From NCBI RefSeq assembly GCF_900102545.1, contig NZ_FNBN01000006.1:310001-374000 (forward strand): DNA of 64,000 bases, in the 5' to 3' direction. Origin of the DNA: Chitinophaga filiformis (GTDB lineage Bacteria > Bacteroidota > Bacteroidia > Chitinophagales > Chitinophagaceae). The notes beneath the pieces were generated by a model. That model searched no databases, had not been told where the DNA came from, and saw only the letters and a program-made list of their open reading frames with translations. Numbering within the stretch: position 1 is the stretch's first letter; each line of letters starts with the position of its first letter. Positions 41,983 through 49,764 of the stretch are shown in pieces. The translations under genes were made by a program, and so were the position numbers.

Positions 41983-42921
41983 ATGAAAAGAGTGCTAATT
42001 ACCGGCGCTGCCGGCTTCCTGGGATCACACCTGTGTGATCGTTTTATTGCAGAAGGCTACCGTGTTGTTGGAATGGACAATCTCCTGACCGGCAACATCA
42101 AGAATATAGAACATCTCTTTCCTTTACCGGAATTTGAATATTATCATCATGATGTAAGCAAATTTGTGCATGTACCAGGCGAACTGGATTACATCCTGCA
42201 CTTTGCTTCTCCCGCCAGTCCTATTGACTACCTGAAAATGCCTATCCAGACATTGAAGGTAGGTTCATTAGGTACCCACAACCTGCTGGGGCTTGCCAAG
42301 GAAAAAAAGGCGCGTATCCTGGTGGCGTCTACATCTGAAGTATATGGCGACCCGACAATACATCCACAGCCGGAAGAATACTGGGGGAATGTGAACCCGG
42401 TAGGCCCACGTGGTGTGTATGACGAAGCCAAACGTTTCATGGAATCTATCACCATGGCATACCACAATTTCCATGGTGTAGATACAAGGATCATCAGGAT
42501 CTTTAATACCTATGGTCCGCGTATGCGCCTTAATGACGGCCGTGCACTGCCTGCTTTCATGAGCCAGGCGCTGACAGGTCAGGACCTCACCGTTTTTGGC
42601 GATGGCTCCCAGACCCGCTCTTTCTGTTATGTATCAGACCTGGTAGATGGTATTTACCGCCTGCTGCTGAGTGATTATCACCTTCCGGTGAACGTCGGCA
42701 ACCCGGCAGAGATAACCCTGAAAGAATTTGCAGAAGAGATACTGGCGCTGACAGGCAGCAAACAAAAGATTATCTATCAGCCACTTCCGAAAGATGATCC
42801 GAAGCAGAGAAAACCAGATATCACCAAAGCACAGGAATTACTGGGCTGGGCGCCAAAAGTAGACAGGAAAGAGGGGCTGAAGATCACTTACGAATATTTC
42901 AAACAGGCGCTTAATAAATAA
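41983..42921 (+). CDS. UDP-glucuronate decarboxylase (SDR family)
   Basis: Starting at 41983 (MKRVLITGAAGFLGSHLCDR) it has 312 residues; ATG 41971 is four residues earlier and also possible. It converts UDP-glucuronate to UDP-xylose. The GAAGFLGSH NAD loop, ASTSEVYGDP, GVYDEAKRFME (Y146, K150) and the RIFNTYGPRM block are characteristic of Uxs. Placed directly after ugd, it fits a UDP-glucuronate to UDP-xylose pathway; related 4-epimerases would be the alternative. Confidence 0.88.
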   Translation: MKRVLITGAAGFLGSHLCDRFIAEGYRVVGMDNLLTGNIKNIEHLFPLPEFEYYHHDVSKFVHVPGELDYILHFASPASPIDYLKMPIQTLKVGSLGTHNLLGLAKEKKARILVASTSEVYGDPTIHPQPEEYWGNVNPVGPRGVYDEAKRFMESITMAYHNFHGVDTRIIRIFNTYGPRMRLNDGRALPAFMSQALTGQDLTVFGDGSQTRSFCYVSDLVDGIYRLLLSDYHLPVNVGNPAEITLKEFAEEILALTGSKQKIIYQPLPKDDPKQRKPDITKAQELLGWAPKVDRKEGLKITYEYFKQALNK

Positions 42922-42930
42922 TTCCGGATA

Positions 42931-42978
42931 GCGGGTGAGCCTTTACTACCTAAACTGGTTAGAAAAAGGTTCATCCGC
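42931..42978. repeat. Long imperfect hairpin inside the sugar operon
   Basis: GCGGGTGAGCCTTT (42931-42944) pairs with AAAGGTTCATCCGC (42965-42978) over 14 positions, two being G-T pairs, loop about 20 nt, in the 92-bp gap before rfbB. No T-run follows, so attenuation or mRNA stability is more likely than termination. Confidence 0.55.
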
Positions 42979-43013
42979 AATTCGTAATTTGTAGCCCGAA
43001 TTAAATAATCATT

Positions 43014-44069
43014 ATGCACAACACCATATTAATCACCGGTGGCGCAGGATTTATTGGATCTCATGTAGTTAGATTATTTGTAAATAACTACCCTCATTAC
43101 CAGATCATCAATCTGGACGCATTAACCTATGCCGGTAATCTTGAAAACCTGAAAGACATTAAGGATAAGCCTAATTATAAATTTGTGAAGGGCGATATCA
43201 CCGATGAATCATTCATCGATGAGTTGTTTGCCACTCATCAATTTGATGGCGTGATCCATCTGGCAGCTGAGAGTCATGTGGACAGGTCCATCATGGATCC
43301 GCTGGCGTTTATCAGGACCAATGTGATGGGGACTGCCGTGCTGCTGAATGCCGCCAGGAAATACTGGAAAGACAATTATGAGGGCAAGTTGTTCTATCAT
43401 GTGTCAACCGATGAGGTATATGGTAGCCTGGGGGCAGAAGGTTTCTTCACAGAAGAAACTGCGTATGATCCCCGTTCACCTTATTCTGCCTCTAAAGCGA
43501 GTTCAGATCATTTTGTGAATGCATATTATCACACTTATCATCTGCCAGTTGTTATATCAAACTGTTCCAATAACTACGGATCCAATCATTTCCCGGAAAA
43601 ATTAATTCCGCTGGCTATCCACAATATCAAGAACAATAAGCCGGTACCTGTATATGGTAAAGGTGAGAATGTACGTGACTGGTTATTTGTGGAAGATCAT
43701 GCCAGAGCGATAGATACTATTTTCCATAAAGGCCGCGTTGGCGAAACCTACAACATCGGTGGTTTTAACGAATGGAAAAATATTGACCTTATTAACCTGC
43801 TGTGCATGATCATGGATAAAAAACTCCAGCGTGCACCGGGTACTTCTGCTAAACTGATCACTTTCGTAAAAGACCGCGCCGGCCATGACCTGCGCTACGC
43901 CATTGATGCTACCAAGCTCAATAAAGAACTGGGTTGGGCGCCTTCCCTCCAGTTTGAAGAAGGTCTTGAAAAAACAGTGGACTGGTACCTCGCCAATGAA
44001 GAATGGCTGGAACATGTAACCAGCGGAGCGTACCAGGATTATTACAGTGAGCAGTATCAAAAGAGATAA
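43014..44069 (+). CDS. rfbB: dTDP-glucose 4,6-dehydratase
   Basis: A 351-residue SDR enzyme, the second step of dTDP-L-rhamnose synthesis. GGAGFIGSH (NAD loop), HLAAESHVDRSI, VSTDEVYG (T132, D133, E134 catalytic), YSASKASSD (Y157, K161) and RVGETYNIGG are all present and in order. First of three consecutive rhamnose genes; the two after it follow with gaps of 2 and 0 bp. Confidence 0.96.
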   Translation: MHNTILITGGAGFIGSHVVRLFVNNYPHYQIINLDALTYAGNLENLKDIKDKPNYKFVKGDITDESFIDELFATHQFDGVIHLAAESHVDRSIMDPLAFIRTNVMGTAVLLNAARKYWKDNYEGKLFYHVSTDEVYGSLGAEGFFTEETAYDPRSPYSASKASSDHFVNAYYHTYHLPVVISNCSNNYGSNHFPEKLIPLAIHNIKNNKPVPVYGKGENVRDWLFVEDHARAIDTIFHKGRVGETYNIGGFNEWKNIDLINLLCMIMDKKLQRAPGTSAKLITFVKDRAGHDLRYAIDATKLNKELGWAPSLQFEEGLEKTVDWYLANEEWLEHVTSGAYQDYYSEQYQKR

Positions 44070-44071
44070 CT

Positions 44072-44638
44072 ATGCCTTTTACAGAAACAGGGATCCCAGG
44101 GTTGTTAGTATACGAACCCAGGGTGTTTAATGATAGCCGTGGCTATTTTTTTGAGAGTTACAGTGCGCAGACCTTTGAACAGTATGGATTACACCTGCCT
44201 TTTGTACAGGATAACCAGGCACGTTCTACTTACGGTGTACTGAGAGGATTACATTACCAGCTGGAGCCCTATGCGCAGACAAAGCTGGTGAGAGTGCTGG
44301 AAGGAAAGATCATCGATGTGGCAGTGGATATCCGTAAAGGATCTCCTACCTATGGTAAGGCCTTCAGCATAGAGCTGACTGCTGAAAATAAATTACAGCT
44401 GCTGGTGCCGAAAGGCTTTGCTCACGGATATTCCGTGATCAGTGAAACAGCAGAAGTGATGTATAAATGCGATAACTTTTATCATAAAGCCAGTGAAGGA
44501 GGTATTATATACAATGATCCTGCACTGAACATTGACTGGGGTATTGACCTGGCCGATGCGATCGTGTCTGAGAAAGATATAGTGCTGCCTACACTCGAAA
44601 ACTGTACGCATAACTTCGTTTTCAATCCAAATAAGTAA
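44072..44638 (+). CDS. rfbC: dTDP-4-dehydrorhamnose 3,5-epimerase
   Basis: A 188-residue cupin-fold epimerase. LRGLHYQ gives the catalytic base H61, and the acid Tyr is expected near MYKCDNFY. DVAVDIRKGSPTYGKAF and LVPKGFAHGYSVIS are characteristic. Starts 2 bp after rfbB and its TAA touches the rfbD ATG. Confidence 0.96.
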   Translation: MPFTETGIPGLLVYEPRVFNDSRGYFFESYSAQTFEQYGLHLPFVQDNQARSTYGVLRGLHYQLEPYAQTKLVRVLEGKIIDVAVDIRKGSPTYGKAFSIELTAENKLQLLVPKGFAHGYSVISETAEVMYKCDNFYHKASEGGIIYNDPALNIDWGIDLADAIVSEKDIVLPTLENCTHNFVFNPNK

Positions 44639-45502
44639 ATGAAAAATATTCTGGTAACCGGCGCCAATGGCCAGCTGGGACAAGCATTGAAAAAGATTGC
44701 TGCGGATTATTCCGGGTTTTCCTTTGTGTATACCGACTTCAATGAGCTGGATATTACCAGTGAGGAAGCTGTCAGCAACTTGTTCTCACAGCAGGAAATA
44801 CACGCCTGTATCAACTGTGCAGCGTATACCGCGGTAGACAAGGCAGAGAATGACGAGGAACTGGCCTTCAAACTGAACTTTGAAGCCGTACTCAACCTGG
44901 CCAATATCTGCCAGCAGCATAATGCGCAGCTGGTACATATTTCCACTGACTATGTGTTTGACGGCAAACAGAACGTGCCTTACACAGAAACTGATGACGC
45001 CAGTCCTGCCAGCATCTATGGAAGTTCCAAGCTGCGTGGAGAAGCGGCTGCTGTAGATGTCAACCCGGATACTATCGTGATACGCACGGCCTGGCTGTAT
45101 TCCGAATTCGGTGTCAACTTCGTAAAACGTATGCGTGAGCTGATGCAGGAGAAAGAGCACCTGAACGTGGTATTTGACCAGGCAGGCACTCCTACCTACG
45201 CCGTAGACCTGGCAAAAGCCATGTTGAATATCCTGACCAAAGTATGGGATACCCCAGGCAACTATGGTGGAGTATATCATTTCAGCAATGAAGGGGTGAC
45301 CAGCTGGTATGATTTTGCAGTGGCTATCCGCGAGCTGACAGGCGCGTCCTGCACCGTGGCGCCTATTACTTCAGACCAGTATCCTACTCCGGCAAAAAGA
45401 CCGGCTTACAGTGTTCTGAACAAACAGAAGATCAAAGATACTTTCGGATTACAGATCCTTCACTGGCGTGAAAGCCTGAAGGAATGCCTGAAAAGCCTGT
45501 AA
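44639..45502 (+). CDS. rfbD: dTDP-4-dehydrorhamnose reductase
   Basis: A 287-residue SDR reductase, last step to dTDP-L-rhamnose. GANGQLGQAL binds NADPH, STDYVFDG contains the catalytic Ser/Thr, and YGSSKLRGE gives Y127 and K131. VIRTAWLYSEFGVNFVKRM is a family block. It closes the operon; a strong terminator follows. rfbA (glucose-1-phosphate thymidylyltransferase), needed to make the substrate, is not in the window. Confidence 0.96.
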   Translation: MKNILVTGANGQLGQALKKIAADYSGFSFVYTDFNELDITSEEAVSNLFSQQEIHACINCAAYTAVDKAENDEELAFKLNFEAVLNLANICQQHNAQLVHISTDYVFDGKQNVPYTETDDASPASIYGSSKLRGEAAAVDVNPDTIVIRTAWLYSEFGVNFVKRMRELMQEKEHLNVVFDQAGTPTYAVDLAKAMLNILTKVWDTPGNYGGVYHFSNEGVTSWYDFAVAIRELTGASCTVAPITSDQYPTPAKRPAYSVLNKQKIKDTFGLQILHWRESLKECLKSL

Positions 45503-45513
45503 ACCGGCTTCAT

Positions 45514-45551
45514 AAAAGAAAGCCCTCCATCTTCGTGGAGGGCTTTCTTTT
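45514..45551. terminator. Strong bidirectional terminator after rfbD
   Basis: A perfect 16-bp stem AAAAGAAAGCCCTCCA (45514-45529) with its complement (45536-45551) and a TCTTCG loop, followed by T-runs on both strands. Lies between convergent rfbD and the gene at 45564. Confidence 0.93.
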
Positions 45552-45563
45552 TATACGATCAGG

Positions 45564-46259
45564 CTATTTCTTTACATGGGTGATCTCCATATGGCCCGCC
45601 GGTTTGCCATCTCTGGAGGTTTCGGTTTTTACCACACCGAAACCGGGAGCAAACCATTCAGCAGCTACCATTTCCACCGGGATGCTCATTCCCATCATTT
45701 TCATGGAGAGGCTTATGTTGTAAGTGATCTTATAGCAATCCCAGCTACCGCCGGCAGTCGTTACCTTTTCTTTACCAGCCACTTTACGGTTGGTCACTTT
45801 GTATTGAAGGCCCATATCCATGCCGTTGGCATTACCATTCATTTCGAATGAGCCATCCGGCAGCGACTGCCCTTCTTTCAGGTTTGTCGGGTAATTCAAA
45901 AAAGCATTCCCTTCTGACTCCATTTTCATATCCTGCAGCTGGGGAAGATTAGGCAGGGACATTTTCATATCGATCATGATCTGACCGCCATCACATTTGA
46001 ATTTTCCTTTTCCGGAAGAGATCGTTTTTCCTTTTACATCTTTCAATGTAGAGGTAAAGTCAGATACGCTGGCATCGCCTTCTTTACTGACAGACAATAC
46101 GTTGTAAACATTCTTAGCTACAGCAGCGCCCTTTGCATCGAACACCGTCATTTCTACTTCTGCATTGTTCAGCAAATAGTAGTAGTTCTTGCAGTCCTGG
46201 GCACTTAATGCATTGATTGTCAATGACAGGCATGCGATAAAAAACAAGATTTTTCTCAT
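45564..46259 (-). CDS. Secreted beta-rich protein (TapB/DUF3108-like)
   Basis: A 231-residue exported protein. Signal peptide (1-20) ends LSAQ. The mature part is beta-rich (VEMTVFDAKGAA, SFEMNGNANGMDMGLQYKVTNRKVAGKEKV, WDCYKITYNISL, AAEWFAPGFGVVKTET), matching what I remember of TapB/DUF3108-type Bacteroidota proteins with unknown function. EWFAPGFGVVK is the most recognisable block. Transcribed alone; family placement is moderate. Confidence 0.7.
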   Translation of the reverse strand: MRKILFFIACLSLTINALSAQDCKNYYYLLNNAEVEMTVFDAKGAAVAKNVYNVLSVSKEGDASVSDFTSTLKDVKGKTISSGKGKFKCDGGQIMIDMKMSLPNLPQLQDMKMESEGNAFLNYPTNLKEGQSLPDGSFEMNGNANGMDMGLQYKVTNRKVAGKEKVTTAGGSWDCYKITYNISLSMKMMGMSIPVEMVAAEWFAPGFGVVKTETSRDGKPAGHMEITHVKK

Positions 46260-46358
46260 AGTGTACTCTTTACAGAAGATGGCGGTTTTATCCGGGATTC
46301 AATGTACGAATTTAACGTACACAGCCGGTTCCCCACATATCGTTTAAAATTCTTTTCT

Positions 46359-46366
46359 TACGTTTG
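46359..46366 (+). promoter_or_regulatory. Bacteroidota -7 box before tyrS
   Basis: TACGTTTG matches TAnnTTTG, 21 bp before the tyrS ATG. An inverted repeat TGTACG-N7-CGTACA lies upstream (46303-46321) and could be a regulator site. Confidence 0.42.
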
Positions 46367-46387
46367 CAAAAATTATCCCAATTAATC

Positions 46388-47671
46388 ATGAACCTGATAG
46401 AGGAATTACGCTGGAGAGGAATGGTGCAGGATATAATGCCGGGCACAGAGGAGCAATTATTAAAAGAAATGACCAGTGCTTATGTAGGATTTGACCCTAC
46501 GGCAGACTCCCTTCATATAGGCAGCCTGGTGCCGATCCTGCTGCTGGTACACTTACAAAGAGCTGGCCACAAGCCATTTGCGCTGGTGGGAGGTGCTACC
46601 GGTATGGTGGGCGACCCTTCCTTTAAAGCAGAAGAGCGGAAAATGCTGGATCTGGATACGCTGGCACACAATCAGAAAGGTATCAAGGCACAGCTGGAGA
46701 AATTCCTGGATTTTGATCCGGCAAAGCCTAATGCAGCTGAAATGGTCAATAACTTCGACTGGTTTAAGGACATTTCCTTCCTGGATTTCATCCGTGATGT
46801 AGGTAAACATATTACTGTTAACTACATGATGTCCAAGGATTCTGTAAAAAGAAGACTGGAAGGAGATAGCGGTATGTCCTTTACAGAATTTACCTATCAG
46901 CTGATTCAGGGATACGACTTTTACCATTTATACACTGCGAAGGGCGTTAAGCTCCAGATGGGCGGTTCTGACCAGTGGGGAAATATTGTGACTGGAACTG
47001 AACTGGTACGCCGTAAAGCGAACGGTGAGGCGTTTGCATTTACCTGTCCACTGTTGAAAAAAGCGGATGGTAGTAAGTTCGGGAAATCAGAGAGAGGCAA
47101 CGTGTGGCTGGATCCTCAGAAAACATCTCCTTACCTGTTTTACCAGTTCTGGGTAAAGGTTGCTGATGAAGATGCCAAGAATTATATCAAAATATTCACG
47201 TTCCTTCCTCAGCAGGAGATCGATGAACTGATCGCTTTACATGATCAGGATCCGGGTAAAAGACTGCTTCAGAAGAAACTGGCAGAACAGCTGACTATCT
47301 TTGTACATGGAGAAAAGGAACTGGAATTTGCGCTCAAAGCATCCGATTTACTCTTCCGTAATGATACAGCCGAGGTACTACAATCCCTGACAGAAACACA
47401 GCTATTAGAAATAATGGATGGTGTACCACAGGTAGAGGTAGCTGCCGCGGATCTTGAAGCAGGTAAAGATGTTGTTTCTTTCCTCGCAGAAACAAGTATA
47501 CTTCCAAGTAAGGGAGAAGCAAGAAAAATGGTGCAGAACAATGGTATCAGCATTAATAAGGTAAAAGTAACTGCTATTGACCAGAAGGTTGACAAGAGCC
47601 AGCTGTTAAACGACAGATATATACTCGTTCAAAGAGGTAAAAAAGATTACCATCTAATAATCGTTAAATAA
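46388..47671 (+). CDS. tyrS: Tyrosyl-tRNA synthetase
   Basis: The ATG at 46388 (MNLIEELRWRGMVQDI) gives 427 residues; the frame is open 8 residues earlier. Class I motifs are HIGS (43-46) and KFGKS (230-234). DQWGNI and the FDPTADSLH region bind tyrosine. Residues about 360-427 form the S4 RNA-binding domain (LPSKGEARKMVQNNGISINK). Normal length. Followed by a terminator. Confidence 0.96.
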   Translation: MNLIEELRWRGMVQDIMPGTEEQLLKEMTSAYVGFDPTADSLHIGSLVPILLLVHLQRAGHKPFALVGGATGMVGDPSFKAEERKMLDLDTLAHNQKGIKAQLEKFLDFDPAKPNAAEMVNNFDWFKDISFLDFIRDVGKHITVNYMMSKDSVKRRLEGDSGMSFTEFTYQLIQGYDFYHLYTAKGVKLQMGGSDQWGNIVTGTELVRRKANGEAFAFTCPLLKKADGSKFGKSERGNVWLDPQKTSPYLFYQFWVKVADEDAKNYIKIFTFLPQQEIDELIALHDQDPGKRLLQKKLAEQLTIFVHGEKELEFALKASDLLFRNDTAEVLQSLTETQLLEIMDGVPQVEVAAADLEAGKDVVSFLAETSILPSKGEARKMVQNNGISINKVKVTAIDQKVDKSQLLNDRYILVQRGKKDYHLIIVK

Positions 47672-47689
47672 ATAATTACAGGGACAATC

Positions 47690-47721
47690 AAGGGCCGGCA
47701 ATTCATCATTTGCCGGCCCTT
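47690..47721 (+). terminator. Terminator after tyrS
   Basis: A perfect 12-bp GC-rich stem AAGGGCCGGCAA (47690-47701) with TTGCCGGCCCTT (47710-47721), 8-nt loop, followed by ATTGTTT. Confidence 0.85.
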
Positions 47722-47756
47722 ATTGTTTAATGTCTTTCCGTTGGACCCGTATTATT

Positions 47757-47807
47757 CCCCGGGGTTGAAACCCCGCGCTACAAACAACAGGACTCCTACC
47801 GGAGTCT
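47757..47807. repeat. Two-hairpin intergenic repeat element
   Basis: CCCC then GGGGTTGAAACCCC (47761-47774), CGCTACAAACAACA, and GGACTCCTACCGGAGTCT (47790-47807). The pair of hairpins with this GGGTTGAAACCC-GCGCTACAA-CTCCTACGGAG layout recalls repeats scattered in Bacteroidota genomes. Only one copy is in the window. Confidence 0.5.
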
Positions 47808-47837
47808 ATCGGCGTTTTGTTTCCCGAACATATTATT

Positions 47838-48341
47838 CTACTCTATATCCAGCTCCCCATGCTCCCCTTCCTGATACTTCTTTCCTGTAATAATCGATGT
47901 CAGCATATTAAAGAAGATCACCATCTTACTGGAAGAATTATCCCAGAACCAGGCCTGTTTCGTATCTACTTTCAGCAGGCATAAGCGGGGATCGTCAATC
48001 CCCTCGGGGAACCAGGCTTCTACTGCCGGTGTCCATAATTCCCTCATTTTCTCCCGGTCAATGATGATAGAGCCAATACCGAAGATATTCAGATAGGTAT
48101 TATGCCCCGGATGGGAGTAAATAAGGTTCAGCTCATTATTCTCTGAAATCTGGGTCACTTTGCCGGAATATTCGTTGGAAAAGAACCATACATTCCCATC
48201 TTTATCCACATCAACAGTGGCCATGGGTCTGGAAATGACGTGTCCGTGGTCGTCTATGGTGGTGAACATGCATACCCTTACCTCATTGATCAGGTCGGAG
48301 ACCTTCCGGATAGCATCTTCTCTTTTGAGGATTGCACCCAT
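47838..48341 (-). CDS. Pyridoxamine-phosphate-oxidase-like FMN protein
   Basis: The ATG at 48341 (MGAILKREDAIRKVSDLI) gives 167 residues; the frame is open up to 48431, but those residues are not typical. VCMFTTIDDHGHVISRPMATVDVDKDGNVWFFSNEYSGKVTQISEN is the FMN-binding split-barrel fold of general stress protein 26 relatives. A small FMN- or F420-type reductase is likely, with unknown substrate. There is no operon partner. Confidence 0.88.
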   Translation of the reverse strand: MGAILKREDAIRKVSDLINEVRVCMFTTIDDHGHVISRPMATVDVDKDGNVWFFSNEYSGKVTQISENNELNLIYSHPGHNTYLNIFGIGSIIIDREKMRELWTPAVEAWFPEGIDDPRLCLLKVDTKQAWFWDNSSSKMVIFFNMLTSIITGKKYQEGEHGELDIE

Positions 48342-48391
48342 TTTACTGTGTTTGCTATGGAAACAATAAAAATTCATGCCATAACTCAAAA

Positions 48392-48428
48392 AAAAGCAGG
48401 GTATTGCATAGTACAACACCCTGCTTTT
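48392..48428 (-). terminator. Hairpin between the FMN-protein and amidohydrolase genes
   Basis: Stem AAAAGCAGGGT (48392-48402) with ACCCTGCTTTT (48418-48428), 15-nt loop, followed by T-runs on both strands, between the amidohydrolase stop at 48447 and the FMN-protein start at 48341. It terminates minus-strand transcription of the amidohydrolases. Confidence 0.85.
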
Positions 48429-48446
48429 CAATTATTTTTCTATGCC

Positions 48447-49739
48447 TTACTTCAGTCCGTACTTATACTTATAACGCTCATACAGCTGTTTGTGTTTATT
48501 GTTCAGATTGATCTCCCTGCCCTGGATAAAGGCATGGGTCACAACACTGCTACGCATATCCAGCAGATCTCCGGTGCTTATAACGATATTCGCATCCTTA
48601 CCTGTTTCCAGGGAACCGGTGCTTTTATCAATGCCCAGGATGCGGGCTGTGTTCAGCGTTACCGCACTCAGGGCCTGTTCTTTAGTAAGACCATAAGTGC
48701 TGGCGGTACCGGCTTCAAAAGGCAGGTTACGCTGTTGCCAGAAACCTTCATTGCTCAGGCAGTACAATACGCCTGCCTGCTGTAACTGAGCAGCTGTTTT
48801 ATATGGCTGGTCTACATCATCGTCCTGTAATACCGGCAGGCTATGCGGCTGGATCAGCACCACAGCGATATTGTTTTGTTTCAGCACATCTGCGATGATC
48901 CAGGAATCAGCTCCTCCCGCAATCACCACATCAATTCCGAACTCTTTTGCAAAGTCAACCGCCACCAGCATTTCCTTTACGAAGTTGCAGTGAATGAAGA
49001 GCTTCTGTTCTTTCGTAAACAGTTTCCTCACGGCTTCAAACTTCAGGTTCACTTCATTGTGTTTGTCTTCCTGCAGATAAGCTTTTGCCTCGCGCAGAAA
49101 GGTACGCACCTGACCGGTCTTTTCTGCAAACTCTGCTACCACATCTTTGGTGACAGGGAAACGACCCGGTGTTGAAGGCGGCGGCAACAGGCTGGGCATA
49201 TAGAAATGGATAGCCCCGTCTTTCTTATAAGCGGCATCTTCCCAGTTCCAGGCATCGAGTTGGACTACGGAAGATGTACCAGGAATCAATCCACCTTCAG
49301 GTGTTACCTGTGCTAACAGGATACCGTTTGAACGAAGGGTATTGATCACTTTTGAATCGGTATTATAAGCTACCAGTGAACGTACGGAAGGATTGATCTC
49401 TCCTACTTCATGGAAGTCGTTGGTAGCCCTTACAGCCTCCACTTCGGTCAGACCAAGGTTGCTCAACGGAGCGATCACACCGGGATATACATGATTCCCT
49501 TTCAGATCCATGATGGTACCATCGGCAGCGGGAGCAGGAAGATTATTGCCTACAGCAGTGATCTTGCCATTGGTAAAAGTCAGAGCGCCGTTTTCGATCA
49601 CCTGTCCGTTACCAACATGAATAGTGGCGTTGATCAGGTAAATAGTCTTTCCCTGCGGCGGTGCAGGATATATTGTTTCCTGGGCAAATGCAGCCATACA
49701 GGAAAGCGCGGTGATATATGTTAATATGATCCGTTTCAT
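48447..49739 (-). CDS. Secreted amidohydrolase-family protein lacking HxH
   Basis: A 430-residue exported protein. Signal peptide (about 1-19) ends AFAQ. It follows the imidazolonepropionase-like amidohydrolase layout (TIMDLKGNHVYPGVIAPL ... DIVVIAGGADSWIIADVL ... ALSAVTLNTARILGI ... GSLETGKDANIVI). Where active relatives have DxHxH, this protein has VIAPLSNLG, so the first two metal ligands are missing. The rest of the fold, including the C-terminal ALSAVTLNPA-like segment, is preserved. It is 25 bp after the 1005-residue partner and likely co-transcribed. It may be an inactive companion subunit. Confidence 0.85.
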   Translation of the reverse strand: MKRIILTYITALSCMAAFAQETIYPAPPQGKTIYLINATIHVGNGQVIENGALTFTNGKITAVGNNLPAPAADGTIMDLKGNHVYPGVIAPLSNLGLTEVEAVRATNDFHEVGEINPSVRSLVAYNTDSKVINTLRSNGILLAQVTPEGGLIPGTSSVVQLDAWNWEDAAYKKDGAIHFYMPSLLPPPSTPGRFPVTKDVVAEFAEKTGQVRTFLREAKAYLQEDKHNEVNLKFEAVRKLFTKEQKLFIHCNFVKEMLVAVDFAKEFGIDVVIAGGADSWIIADVLKQNNIAVVLIQPHSLPVLQDDDVDQPYKTAAQLQQAGVLYCLSNEGFWQQRNLPFEAGTASTYGLTKEQALSAVTLNTARILGIDKSTGSLETGKDANIVISTGDLLDMRSSVVTHAFIQGREINLNNKHKQLYERYKYKYGLK

Positions 49740-49764
49740 GATGTTTAGTTAATGCGTCGGGCAA

